53,804 bases of DNA from Oscillospiraceae bacterium (GCA_031261745.1 JAISJC010000100.1:1-53804); one strand, 5' to 3'; shown: positions 43,164 through 53,100, counted from the first letter of the stretch. The notes: generated from the letters alone by a model not told the origin. Program-made: numbers and translations.

Positions 43164-44050
43164 TAATGCCGGAATTTCTGCGGAGCGGCGACAGGGTCGC
43201 GCTGCTCGCGCCGAGCGGCCCGCAGCCGCCGGAAAAGCTCGATGCGGCGGTTCAAAGCGTAGTTGATTTCGGTCTCGTGCCGGAGGTTTACGATTCCTGC
43301 CGCGCGCGGCACGGTTACCTCGCGGGGTCGGACAGTCTGCGCGCCGCCGACATTAACCGCGCGTTCGCGGACGCGTCCGTTCGCGGCGTGATTTGTATTC
43401 GCGGCGGCTACGGCGCGCACAGACTGATGAATCTCATTGATTTTGACATAATCCGTGCAAACCCGAAGCCGCTCTTCGGATACAGCGACATCACGGCTCT
43501 GCACATCGCGATTAATCAGCTCGCCGGCGTAGCCACGTATCACGCGCCGATGCCGGGAACGGAGTGGTACAAGGGTCTCGACGCATTTACGGAGGCGCAG
43601 ACGCGCGCCGTGCTGTTCGGACCGCTGCCGAGGGAGGCCGCGCCGGCGACGGTGCTGTCGGCGGGCTCCGCGAGGGGCGTTTTGACCGGCGGAAACCTGT
43701 CGCTTATCGTCTCGACGCTCGGCACCCCGTATGAGATTGACACGCGGGGCAAAATTTTATTCATTGAGGACGTGGACGAGGAGCCGTACGCGATTGACAG
43801 AATGCTGCTGCACCTGCGCGATTCGGGGAAACTCGCAGACTGCGCGGGAATCGTACTCGGCGCGTTCACGAATTGCGTCGCGGGGAAAAAGGAGCCGGTT
43901 TCGCTGACTCTCGGCGAGATTTTCGCGGAACTGCTGCCGGCGGACAAGCCGGTCTTATCGGATTTTCAGTGCGGTCATATTTTACCGACATTATGCCTGC
44001 CTATGGGCGCGGAGGTTGCGATTGAAAACGGCAATTTCAAAATTATCTGA
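43160..44050 (+). CDS. ykfA: LD-carboxypeptidase, S66 family
   Basis: Removes the terminal D-alanine or cleaves the LD bond of muropeptides in the cytoplasm, as LdcA/YkfA do. The 296-residue protein has the S66 nucleophile serine in LFGYSDITAL, a glutamate in LFIEDVDEEPY and the catalytic histidine in FQCGHILPTL. The N terminus GDRVALLAPSGP is typical. It starts at GTG 43160 with AGGGG at 43147-43151. The next gene starts inside its end. Confidence 0.9.
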   Translation: MIMPEFLRSGDRVALLAPSGPQPPEKLDAAVQSVVDFGLVPEVYDSCRARHGYLAGSDSLRAADINRAFADASVRGVICIRGGYGAHRLMNLIDFDIIRANPKPLFGYSDITALHIAINQLAGVATYHAPMPGTEWYKGLDAFTEAQTRAVLFGPLPREAAPATVLSAGSARGVLTGGNLSLIVSTLGTPYEIDTRGKILFIEDVDEEPYAIDRMLLHLRDSGKLADCAGIVLGAFTNCVAGKKEPVSLTLGEIFAELLPADKPVLSDFQCGHILPTLCLPMGAEVAIENGNFKII

Positions 44051-44726
44051 GCTTTGCGACGCCGCCGAAAAGGACGGCACAGGCGTTTCGGTTCTGTGGG
44101 CGGACGACGGCGGGAACATTTTCGCGCACAACGCCGACGAGCGCGTCGTCTCCGCGTCCGTCATCAAGGTTGCGATTATGTGTGCCGCACTGGAAACGCT
44201 GCCGGCGGACGACTATTGGACGGAGAAAATTACGTGGATGATTATCACGTCGGACAACGACGCGACGAACGAGATAATCGACAGGTTCGGCTTCGGCGCG
44301 GTCAACGCGTTCTGTGAAAAGCACGGACTGACGCAGACGGTTTTGGCGCGCAGAATGCTCGACTACGACGCAATCGCGCAGGGGCGCAACAACTACACCT
44401 CCGCGCGGGATACGCAGAGGCTGTACAGGCTTATATTCAACGGAGAAATCCTAACGCCCGCGCTGCGCGAAACCGCGAAGAGCATTCTGCGTCGACAGCG
44501 TAATCAGGATTACCTGCTGCGCAATGTCTGGCGGGAGTGCGAATTTTACCACAAGACGGGGACGCTGGACTATCTGACGCACGACAGCGGAGTTTTTGTG
44601 TTCCCGAACGGCGGCAAGCCCGTCTATTTGGGCGCGTTTTTGCGGAATACGCGGAATATTGAGGGCGATCCGGAGCTTTTGGGCGAAATCGGCAGAACGG
44701 TAACAGATTATTATTTGGGGGAATAA
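44022..44726 (+). CDS. Class A beta-lactamase-fold serine hydrolase without signal peptide
   Basis: About 234 residues with the three active-site motifs of the penicillin-recognising fold in order: SASVIK (SxxK), ITSDND (SDN) and YHKTGTLD (KTG). I see no ExxLN motif, the deacylation glutamate of true class A enzymes, and no export signal, so a cytoplasmic peptidase acting on D-Ala-containing muropeptides is more likely than antibiotic resistance. The start is TTG 44022 with GGAGG at 44011-44015, overlapping the ykfA-like gene by 29 nt. The stop shares one base with the next start codon. This gene has no counterpart in the B. subtilis ykf operon. Confidence 0.85.
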   Translation: MKTAISKLSELCDAAEKDGTGVSVLWADDGGNIFAHNADERVVSASVIKVAIMCAALETLPADDYWTEKITWMIITSDNDATNEIIDRFGFGAVNAFCEKHGLTQTVLARRMLDYDAIAQGRNNYTSARDTQRLYRLIFNGEILTPALRETAKSILRRQRNQDYLLRNVWRECEFYHKTGTLDYLTHDSGVFVFPNGGKPVYLGAFLRNTRNIEGDPELLGEIGRTVTDYYLGE

Positions 44727-45541
44727 TGGTGGTCACGAGTGTTTCAATAGCGAGCCTTCACGTAAAACCCGACGCGATGAGCGAACTTTCGGACGAAGTG
44801 CTGTTCGGAATGCCGGTGGATATACTGGACGAGACAGGCGATTTCTATAAAATCAGGACGTTTTACCGCTACGAGGGATTCAGCAAGAAGAGCAATTTCA
44901 TAGTGCCGGACGAGCAGTGGAGCGCGCAGCAGAAATCCGCCGCAGCCGCGCCGTTTACCGATATTATGGCGGAACCCGACGTCACGGCGGGAATCCTCGC
45001 GGTTGTGCCGCGCGGCGGCGTGGTCGGGCTGGAACAGACGTCGGGCGATATTGAATTCGGCTGGCAAAAAGTCTGTCTGCCGAACGGACTTATGGGCTAT
45101 GCCCGTATGCGCAAGCTGATGCCGCACTACGAATTCCCCGTCAGCTCGGAAGAGACGGCGTTCAGGGAGACGCTGGTGCAGACCGCAAGGACGTATTTAG
45201 GCTCGCAGTACCGCTGGGGCGGAAAGACGATGCAGGGCATTGATTGCAGCGGTCTTGTGTTTATGGCGTACCTGCTCTGCGGCGTGATTATCTGGCGCGA
45301 CGCGGCGATAAAGCCGGAATTCCCGATAAGAGAGATGGATTTTTCGGAGGTCAAACCGGGAGATTTGATTTTCTTTACGGGTCACGTCGCGATGTATATC
45401 GGAGACGGGGAATATATCCATTCCACGGGTCACCCGTCAAGCGACGGCGTCGTGATAAACAGCCTGAATCCCGCGTCGCCGCTGTACCGTGAGGACTTGC
45501 CGAAGATGATTAAATACTGCGGCAGGTATACGGGGTTTTAA
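44726..45541 (+). CDS. ykfC: NlpC/P60 gamma-D-glutamyl endopeptidase (YkfC-like)
   Basis: Cleaves the gamma-D-Glu-diamino acid bond of free muropeptides. The 271-residue protein has SH3-like domains in the first 140 residues and a C-terminal NlpC/P60 domain with the nucleophile in GIDCSGLVFMAY and the histidine in FTGHVAMYIGDG, followed by YIHSTGH. It lacks a signal peptide, as in cytoplasmic YkfC enzymes. It is the last muropeptide gene. No terminator is evident after it, so transcription may continue into the nitroreductase. Confidence 0.9.
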   Translation: MVVTSVSIASLHVKPDAMSELSDEVLFGMPVDILDETGDFYKIRTFYRYEGFSKKSNFIVPDEQWSAQQKSAAAAPFTDIMAEPDVTAGILAVVPRGGVVGLEQTSGDIEFGWQKVCLPNGLMGYARMRKLMPHYEFPVSSEETAFRETLVQTARTYLGSQYRWGGKTMQGIDCSGLVFMAYLLCGVIIWRDAAIKPEFPIREMDFSEVKPGDLIFFTGHVAMYIGDGEYIHSTGHPSSDGVVINSLNPASPLYREDLPKMIKYCGRYTGF

Positions 45542-45591
45542 TATCGCTATCCTAAAAAATATCAAAATAACAATAAACGGAGGACAAACCA

Positions 45592-46236
45592 ATGACAGTC
45601 ACAGAAGCGATTATCAAGCGCAACTCAATCCGCGCGTACCTGCCGAAGCCGATTCCGCAGGAGGTTTTCACGGAGATTTTCACCGCCGCGTCGCGCTCGC
45701 CGTCGTGGGCGAACACGCAGCCGTGGGAGGTTTTCGTCGCATCCGGCGACGCGCTCACGCGTATCAAGGCGGGCTTCAAGGAGGCGACGGCGAACAAACA
45801 GGTTGCGTCACCGGATCTCGCGCGCCCCGGCGAGTGGAGCGACGATGCGAAACGCCGCACGGCGACAATCGGCGCGGCGATGCAGCGCGACTGCGGCGAC
45901 GCGATGAGCCAGTTCGGCGAGCTGAACAGCAATATGTACAACGCGCCGTCCGTCGTCTACATCTGCGTGGACAAAAAGCACGGTCACTGGTCGCTGTACG
46001 ACATCGGCGCGTACTCGCAGAGCCTGATTCTCGCCGCGCTTGAAAAGGGCCTCGGCACAATCCAGTCCGCGATGTCCGTTCTCAACTGCGACGTAATCCG
46101 AAAAGAGCTGCAAATCCCCGACAATCTGAACATCGCAATCGGGATTGCAATCGGATATCCGGACCCCGACAACAAAATCAACAACCTGCACACGGAGCGC
46201 GACGACTTGGCAAACGTCGTGCGGTTCTTCAACTGA
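45592..46236 (+). CDS. Nitroreductase family protein
   Basis: A 214-residue FMN-dependent NAD(P)H oxidoreductase. The N terminus IIKRNSIRAYLPKPIPQEVF, followed by SRSPSWANTQPW, is the FMN-binding signature. Further on are the NAPSVVYIC strand and the GAYSQSLILAALEKGLGTIQ helix. ACGGAGGAC precedes ATG 45592. Its physiological substrate is unknown. It lies 50 nt behind the ykfC-like gene and before a terminator. Confidence 0.9.
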   Translation: MTVTEAIIKRNSIRAYLPKPIPQEVFTEIFTAASRSPSWANTQPWEVFVASGDALTRIKAGFKEATANKQVASPDLARPGEWSDDAKRRTATIGAAMQRDCGDAMSQFGELNSNMYNAPSVVYICVDKKHGHWSLYDIGAYSQSLILAALEKGLGTIQSAMSVLNCDVIRKELQIPDNLNIAIGIAIGYPDPDNKINNLHTERDDLANVVRFFN

Positions 46237-46254
46237 CGGAAAAGTCCCTGTAAT

Positions 46255-46288
46255 ATACGGCATCGGCGGTATTCCGCCGATACCGTAT
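46255..46288. terminator. Terminator between the nitroreductase gene and tex
   Basis: A 15-bp stem ATACGGCATCGGCGG / CCGCCGATACCGTAT with one C-A mismatch and loop TATT, between convergent genes. Confidence 0.8.
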
Positions 46289-46291
46289 GCT

Positions 46292-48391
46292 TTATTCCGC
46301 TCCCTTGACCATACTCAGCCCGACCTTGCCGCGCTCTTTGTCGAGCGTCACGACCCACACGCGAACCGTGTCACCGACAGCGGCGACGTCGGACGGGTGC
46401 TTGACGAATCTGTCGCTCATCCGCGAGATGTGAACCAGCCCGTCGTGCTTCACGCCGATGTCCACGAACGCGCCGAAATCCACGACATTGCGGACCGTTC
46501 CCGTCAGCTCCATTCCGATTGCGAGGTCGTTGAAATCCCGCACCTCGCGGCTGAAAACGACGCTCGGCGCGTCCTCGCGCGGGTCGCGCCCCGGCTTGCG
46601 AAGCTCCGCGATTATGTCTGTCAGTGTCGGCAGACCGACGTTCAGCTCCGCCGCCAGAACGGACGGCTCCTCGTCAATTCGCGGCAGCACCGCTTTTGCG
46701 ATGTCATAGGATTCGGGGTGAACGGAGGTCGCGTCGAGCGGGTTTTTCCCGCCCGCGACGCGCAAAAAGCCCGCGCACTGCCCGAACGCCTTGTCGCCGA
46801 GCTTCGGGATTTTTTTAAGTTGCTTTCGGTCGGTGAAGTTGCCGTTTTCCTCGCGGTACGCGACGATATTTTTCGCAATCGCGGCGTTAATCCCCGCGAT
46901 ATACGTCAGCAGCGACGCGGACGCGGTGTTGAGGTCCACGCCGACGCGGTTCACGCAGTTTTCGACTACGCCCGTAAGGGATTTTTCTAAGAGACCTTGG
47001 TTCAAATCGTGCTGATATTGCCCCACGCCGATGCTTTTCGGCGGGATTTTCACTAATTCCGCGAGCGGGTCCTGTAACCTGCGCCCAAGCGACATCGCGC
47101 CGCGCGTCGTCACGTCGAGGTCGGGGTATTCCTCGCTCGCGAGCTTCGACGCGGAGTAAACCGACGCGCCCGCCTCGTTGACAATCGTGTATTTGACCTG
47201 CGGCGCGGACTTTTGCAGGAACGCCGCGACGACCTCCTCCGTCTCGCGCGAGGCGGTGCCGTTGCCGATGACAATTACGTTGATGCCGTGCTTTTCAATC
47301 AGCTTTTGCAGCGTCTTTTCGGTTCCCGTGACGTCGTTTTTCGGCGCGGTCGGGTAGATTGTCGTGTAGTCGAGCAGCTTTCCGGTTTCGGACAGCGCGG
47401 CGACCTTGCAGCCCGTGCGGAAGCCGGGGTCAATCGCGACGACGCGCGCGCCCGTGACGGGCGGCGTCATCAGCAGATTTTCGGTGTTTTTCGCGAAGAT
47501 TTTAATCGCGTCCGCCTCCGCGCGCTCCGTCAGCGCGGTGCGAAGCTCGCGTTCCAGCGACGGTGCGACGAGCCGCTTGTAGCTGTCCGCGACCGTGGCG
47601 CGGAGCAAATCCGTGAAAATGGAATCGGGGTTCGTAATAACGTCGCGCTCAATCCGCGCCGTGAAAAATTCCGTGTCCGTCGTCACCTTGACTTTGAGTT
47701 TCTTCTCGTTTTCGCCGCGGTTTATCGCGAGGACGCGGTGGTTTGGGATTTTCGCAAGCGGCTCCGAATATTTGTAGTACATCTCGTACACGGTTTTCTC
47801 GTTCGCGTCCGCCGCGTCGGAGACGAGCAGACCGCGCATACGCGTCAGGTTGCGGAGCGCGGCGGTCAAATCCGCGTCGTCGGCAATCCGCTCCGCGATT
47901 ATGTCGCACGCGCCCGCGAGCGCGTCGTCCGCCGTCTCAACGCCGAGTTCGGGATTGATAAACGGCGCGGCGAGGTCCGCGACGCTCCCGCGCGTGATTG
48001 ATTGCTCGCAAATCGTGTCCGCGAGTGGCTCCAAGCCGCGCTCACGCGCCTTCGACGCGCGCGTGGCGCGCTTCTGCTTGTAGGGCTTGTATAAGTCCTC
48101 GACGCGCTGCAAAACCTCGGCTTTTTCAATCTCAGTCTGCAATTCCGGCGTGAGCTTGCCCTGCTCGTCAATGAGCCGCAGAACCTCGGCCTTGCGGGTT
48201 TCGAGGTTCTTCAAGTACGTCAAACGCTCGTCGAGGTCGCGCAAAACCGTGTCGGAGATGCCGCCGGTCGCCTCCTTGCGGTACCGCGCGATGAACGGAA
48301 TCGTGTTGCCGTCGTCAATCAGCGCGACGGTCGCCGCGACCTGCGCGGGCGTGAGTTTGAATTCTGTCGCGAGGGTTTCGGGTATGTTCAT
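46292..48391 (-). CDS. tex: Tex-family RNA-binding transcriptional accessory protein
   Basis: A 699-residue protein of the Tex/Spt6 family, involved in transcription and RNA metabolism. The N-terminal Tex domain (TIPFIARYRKEATGGISD) is followed by the YqgF/RNase H-like core (VVAIDPGFRTGCKVA), a helix-hairpin-helix region (VGVDLNTASASLLTYIAGI), and a C-terminal S1 domain (GMELTGTVRNVVDFGAFVDI). It is intact. The start at 48391 follows AAAGGAGC on the minus strand. Confidence 0.95.
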   Translation of the reverse strand: MNIPETLATEFKLTPAQVAATVALIDDGNTIPFIARYRKEATGGISDTVLRDLDERLTYLKNLETRKAEVLRLIDEQGKLTPELQTEIEKAEVLQRVEDLYKPYKQKRATRASKARERGLEPLADTICEQSITRGSVADLAAPFINPELGVETADDALAGACDIIAERIADDADLTAALRNLTRMRGLLVSDAADANEKTVYEMYYKYSEPLAKIPNHRVLAINRGENEKKLKVKVTTDTEFFTARIERDVITNPDSIFTDLLRATVADSYKRLVAPSLERELRTALTERAEADAIKIFAKNTENLLMTPPVTGARVVAIDPGFRTGCKVAALSETGKLLDYTTIYPTAPKNDVTGTEKTLQKLIEKHGINVIVIGNGTASRETEEVVAAFLQKSAPQVKYTIVNEAGASVYSASKLASEEYPDLDVTTRGAMSLGRRLQDPLAELVKIPPKSIGVGQYQHDLNQGLLEKSLTGVVENCVNRVGVDLNTASASLLTYIAGINAAIAKNIVAYREENGNFTDRKQLKKIPKLGDKAFGQCAGFLRVAGGKNPLDATSVHPESYDIAKAVLPRIDEEPSVLAAELNVGLPTLTDIIAELRKPGRDPREDAPSVVFSREVRDFNDLAIGMELTGTVRNVVDFGAFVDIGVKHDGLVHISRMSDRFVKHPSDVAAVGDTVRVWVVTLDKERGKVGLSMVKGAE

Positions 48392-48420
48392 AAATTGCTC
48401 CTTTTGGTTGGGATATGAAG

Positions 48421-48449
48421 ATTATACCATATCGCCGGTTCCTCCACAA
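48421..48449 (-). promoter_or_regulatory. tex promoter
   Basis: On the minus strand TTGTGG (48449-48444), 17 nt, TATAAT (48426-48421) with a TG just before the -10 box, about 30 nt from the start codon. Confidence 0.7.
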
Positions 48450-48540
48450 GCGTTAAAAACTGCACCGCCCAAAACGTAAGGTCGCACTCCGCCGCGTATT
48501 TACGCTTGTAGTCCTTGACAAAACAATCCGAAGGGCGTGA

Positions 48541-49272
48541 TTTCCGCTTTACGAGCGCATTTGGCGCGGCTCGATGCCGGGGCTTATCAGCGGCAAATAT
48601 CCGAACCGCGACGTGTTTTACAGCAGCTATTTGCAGAGCTATATTCAGCGCGATATCGGTGATATGATGACGCGTGTTGACGCACTGCAATTCGCCGATT
48701 TTGTTCGCGCCGCCGCCTGCCGCGCGGGGCAGATGCTGAATGTCCACGACATTGCGGGCGACGTCGGCGTGACGGACGACACGGCGAAACGCTGGCTGCA
48801 ACTGATGGAGAAGTCGGACGTGATATTCTATCTGCGCCCGTTCTCAAACAATCTGCTCAAGCGAACGGCCAAAACGTCGAAACTATATTTCTTTGACACG
48901 GGGCTTGTGGCGTACCTCGCGAGGTATTCCACAGCAGACATTCTGATGAACGGCGTAATCAACGGCGTGATTCTCGAAAACTACGTCGTCGCGGAGATTA
49001 TAAAGTCGTACTCGAACGCCGGGCTTGATTTGAACGCGCACTATTACCGCGACAAGGACAGCAAGGAAATCGACATCGTGATGGAGAGCGACGGACTGCT
49101 GCACCCGATTGAAATCAAGAAAACCGCGTCGCCGCCGCCTGAGCTTGCCGCCGCGTTCAAGGTGCTTGACAGCAGCAAAATACCGCGCGGAATGGGCGCG
49201 GTTATCTGCACGAAACGGGAGTTGTCGGCGATTGACAGAAATACCGTGATTGTGCCGACGTGGATTATATAG
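48541..49272 (+). pseudogene. Truncated AAA+ ATPase remnant, DUF4143 C-terminal part
   Basis: The C-terminal half of the common prokaryotic AAA ATPase with a DUF4143 nuclease-like domain. The first ATG is 48574, but homology-like sequence begins upstream (LYERIWRGS, normally the junction to DUF4143) directly after a TGA at 48538. The AAA domain with its Walker motifs, expected to occupy the first ~200 residues, is absent. What remains includes the winged-helix segment (DIAGDVGVTDDTAKRWLQLM), SKLYFFDTGLVAYLAR and the nuclease-like HYYRDKDSKEIDIV, with HPIEIKKTA. It is probably inactive as an ATPase. It sits at the edge of the AT-rich region. Confidence 0.85.
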
Positions 49273-49276
49273 GGGA

Positions 49277-49289
49277 GGTTGCAATAATA
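49277..49289 (+). repeat. 13-bp direct repeat, left copy
   Basis: GGTTGCAATAATA occurs here, 5 nt behind the DUF4143 remnant, and again at 49575-49587. The DNA becomes AT-rich immediately after this copy. Confidence 0.6.
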
Positions 49290-49413
49290 GTTACGTCTGT
49301 GTTGTCAAGGACACTTCGGATTTTTAGAAAAATTTATTCTATGGTTGGTGTTTGATAATGCAGACCGATAGGATTGAGTTGTAGACAAAATTTGCTTAAA
49401 TACAAATTTGTTC

Positions 49414-49443
49414 TTGACATTTCGACAATGTTCGTGTTGTAAT
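49414..49443 (+). promoter_or_regulatory. Putative promoter of the TIR module
   Basis: TTGACA (49414-49419), 18 nt, TGTAAT (49438-49443). The leader to ATG 49658 is about 205 nt. Confidence 0.5.
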
Positions 49444-49476
49444 GTATTATCGATTAGATATTGCAGAGGTGCTGTG

Positions 49477-49572
49477 ATGATCAACAGGTACAATAGGCGA
49501 TATAAACTCCTAATTGACAAGAAAATTCAAGCTATGCGCCAATATAAGGTGACTACCCTTAATTGCTTATAA
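49477..49572 (+). CDS. Possible 31-residue basic small protein
   Basis: ATG 49477 to TAA 49572, preceded by AGAGGTG at 49465-49471. The product is basic (many Arg, Lys and Tyr: RYNRRYK, then DKKIQAMRQYK) with no membrane segment. It could be a leader peptide or chance; the suitable ribosome binding site downstream of a promoter is the only support. Confidence 0.25.
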   Translation: MINRYNRRYKLLIDKKIQAMRQYKVTTLNCL

Positions 49573-49574
49573 TT

Positions 49575-49587
49575 GGTTGCAATAATA
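49575..49587 (+). repeat. 13-bp direct repeat, right copy
   Basis: GGTTGCAATAATA, identical to 49277-49289, 298 bp apart start to start. Confidence 0.6.
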
Positions 49588-49657
49588 ATTGCTTGATAGC
49601 AAAGAACAATCTATTGATTATACATTAAATAGTCAGTACAGAAAGGCTTGTGGAGAG

Positions 49658-50125
49658 ATGAAACTAAAAGAAATTTTTAATAAATTTCAACTTAGTAGTG
49701 TAACCTTGTCTACCCCTATTGGAGATGCAGAAATCCAATTCGTTACAGCGGACGAGGATGCTGCGTGGGGTTTATACATTGAGCTAATAACTCGTACAAC
49801 GATACAACCGATTTCAGATGAAAACGGAATTGAACTTGCCATATTAGAGAGCGTTCGTTCAATATTTCCTACAACACGTGAACTCCTAAAAGAGTATGGG
49901 AGAAAAGGCCAGGCGTTCTCAAAAATTGCTGTAATAGTGTTGAACCAAGTTTTACGCCCTTTCACAACAAAATGGCACAAATCGGCGCAAAACAGCCTGT
50001 TTGAAGATGCCACAGTTGCAAAAGAATTCAGAGCTGAGCTTGCCGCATTGCAAGCCGATTTGCGCCATTTTACCTCTATGTTGGCAGAAATAGCAAGGGT
50101 AGATGATATATCTGAGCTAATCTAA
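49658..50125 (+). CDS. Unknown protein encoded upstream of the TIR protein
   Basis: A soluble 155-residue protein that I cannot assign. Visible features are a first helix, a strand pair (VTLSTPIGDAEIQFV), a helix AAWGLYIELITRTTIQ, then a helix and IVLNQVLRPFTTKWH, with a C-terminal helical tail. The LRPFxxKWH block has the look of a conserved functional site. I choose ATG 49658 (GGAG at 49650-49653) over TTG 49589, which lacks a ribosome binding site. The gene is AT-rich like the TIR gene 22 nt downstream, so the two form an operon and may be components of one system. Confidence 0.6.
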   Translation: MKLKEIFNKFQLSSVTLSTPIGDAEIQFVTADEDAAWGLYIELITRTTIQPISDENGIELAILESVRSIFPTTRELLKEYGRKGQAFSKIAVIVLNQVLRPFTTKWHKSAQNSLFEDATVAKEFRAELAALQADLRHFTSMLAEIARVDDISELI

Positions 50126-50147
50126 ATTAGGTTGTGTGAGGTTTGTT

Positions 50148-53100
50148 ATGCTTGCAATGAGTACGGTTTATAAATATGATGCTTTTATTAGCTACTGCCA
50201 TCTCGACAAAAAGGTAGCTGTTAAAGTTCAACGCCAAATTGAACGCTATCGGATTCCAAAGACGATTCGAGAAGAACGAGGAAACGAATCCGCGAAATTG
50301 GAGAAAGCGTTCCGCGATGAAACCGATTTACCGGCAGGTTCATTGAAAGTCGGTATTGACAAAAATCTTGACGCATCTGCAAAGCTTATTGTAATTTGCT
50401 CTCCAAATACAAAAAAGTCCGATTGGGTTACAAAAGAGGTTCAACATTTTATTGACGAAGGGCGAAGTAATGATATTCTACCGTTAGTTATAAACGGCAA
50501 GTGGACGGATGTACTGCCGGAAAATTTGGTGACGATAGAGACGAAAGATGCCCCTTTTATATCCGACAATTCTAAACTTGGCAAGCGCACAGCATTTCTA
50601 AAAGTCCTTGCGGCTGTGCTTCGCACTGACTTTGATGCATTGGTAAAACGTGAAAAGACTCGCAGAATACGCCTTGTAAGTGCAGTATCTGCGTTGTGTC
50701 TGTTAGTGGCTTTATCTGTTGTTGGGTACTATAATTACAATTATGTACCACATACGAAATATTATGCTGACTACGTTATGCAGAACGGCAAGCCAACCGG
50801 AATTGCGGAGATGAGCGTTGCGCAGCGGTCTACAAAGCGCGATGTATTCAAAATAACTATAACACGAAACCTGCGTGAGATACACTTGGAGCATACTAAT
50901 TCGGCGGGGATTCCGAGTGAGGACTTTTGGGCAAGCCACATTGAAAGCCCTACTGTTGCTGTATACGATTGTCTTGACAATTGGCAGGTAAATACTGTTG
51001 AGTATTATGACACAGACGGAAAACAAATTTATACATACGCGTACGCGCCTGATTTATCTTATGTGGATTTGATAAAGAGCAAGAACGATGCGCAATGGAT
51101 AACATCGGCGGCGGGGAATAGTGAATACGGGTTGCCTGTCCGTACAAATATTTCGCGGTATCAGTTAACATTCGACAGCAACGGATTTTTGTCACAGCGT
51201 ATGTACGCAGTAGACCGTCTTAATGCAGTTAATGAAGATGGTGTTGGTGGAGAGGCGTATAAATATGACGGGTTAGGTAGACTCGTTCAAGTCCGCAACC
51301 TTAATATTGATGGCGAACCGATAGCGGACAAACGTGGTGTTGCAGGCAAAAGTTTCGCTTATGACGACAGTGGTAGCAATTATCGTCTTGAGTATTTTGG
51401 AATTGACGGTCAACTTATAAACAACGCATTGTGGTACGCTGTTGTTGAAGAAAGCTACAACGCAAACGGAAATGCCGTTGAAACTCGGTATTTTGATTCA
51501 GACTACAACCTTACCATTACGGCAAAAGGATATGCTGTCGAGAAATACGAGTACAATGACAAGGGCTTTGTCACCGCTAACGCATATTTCGGAGTAGACG
51601 ACGAACCTGTTTACGGTCAGTACAAGTATCATAGAGTTCAACTTGAACGCGATGATATTGGCAGAGACATTGGGGATTCTTATTGGGATACCGCAGGTAA
51701 TCTTATACTCACCGCCTCTGGATACGCGAAGCGTGTCAATGTCTATAACGATAGCGGACGAGTCATTGAACAGCGTTACTACGGTTCTGACGGCAATCCG
51801 AATCTCGGCGGCGGTGGCGCGCACAAAGTTTTAATCGAATATGACGAAAGCGGTAATGAAACACAAATTTCAAACTATGGTATTGTAGGCGAGTTGGTGT
51901 TCACGACTCGCGGTTATGCCATTATTAGGGAAACTTACAATGATTTGGGACTGCAGACAAGTCACAGCTATTATGGTGTTTATGCAGAGCCAATAATCGG
52001 TAACGAAGGTTTTCACAAACAAGCGTTCATTTATGATGCTCGCGCAAATATTTCTGAAATCAAGCTGACTGGGACGCTCGAACAACCTGTTCTTTGCGCG
52101 TCCGGATATGCTTCGCGAAAACTGAAATATGATAACGCGGGAAATATCTTGGAGGATGCGTATTTTGATGATTATGGCACTCCGACATTCATAACGGGAT
52201 ATATCTCGAAAGCTGTTATGAAATACAACGAAAGAGGAAATCGCATTTCCACAGACTATTATAACCCAGACGGTTTGCCTGCAACCAGAGCGAGTTATGC
52301 AAAAATTGAACAAGATTACGACGAATATGGAAAAATGAAAGAAGAGCGTCGGTTCAATACTGATGGGCTATCGGGCAAAACTTCATATAGATATGATAAT
52401 GTCGGGCGCACGCTTTCTGAAACTTTATTTATAGGAGAATTGCCATCTCGAACGACGACTTATGTATATGACGTCAGAGGTAATACCATAGAAATTACAA
52501 ATCTCAACGGCAACGGTAATCCAATTAATGACACGTTGGGACGCACACCCTACAAATTAATACGTGAATATGACCAGCGCGGTAATATCACAATGCAATC
52601 GGATAATTCCACCTACTCGTTTGAAACGGTTTTCAATGCTAACGGGTTGCCCATTAAGACATCTTATTTCGACATTAATGGAAATTTGTCCAGGAATGCT
52701 AATTCCGAGCGTGTTGCAATAGTCGAGTCCGACTATAACGACAAAAACTTGAAAATCGAGCGCAGATGTTTTGACGAACAAGGAAATCCGCTGGCAATAC
52801 CGAATAGTTATGCTAAATTGTCAATGGATTACGACAAGAACGGCAACTGTGTTGACTCCGTATATTATGACGCGCACGGTAATGTATACCAACGTGTTTT
52901 GGAAGAATATGACGATTACAACAGAGAAACAAATCGGATTTACTATGACGGTGAAAACAATCAGTTAGTTCGACGTGAAATCACATACAATGCGCTCGGA
53001 AAAGCCACATCTGATGCGCTATATAACCGCAATGATATGCCGCAGGCTGACCTCGAATCAGGAGTATCACGAATAGTATATTTTTACGACGAGTATGGGT

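Larger units (their letters stand above)
49290..49574. other. AT-rich intergenic region ahead of the TIR module
   Basis: No recognisable gene. It contains a probable promoter at 49414-49443 and a 31-codon open frame at 49477-49572. It is flanked by the two copies of the 13-bp direct repeat. Confidence 0.6.

Noticed and set aside
44022-44726. Beta-lactam resistance gene
   Set aside because: There is no signal peptide and no ExxLN motif, and the gene is embedded in a muropeptide recycling operon.
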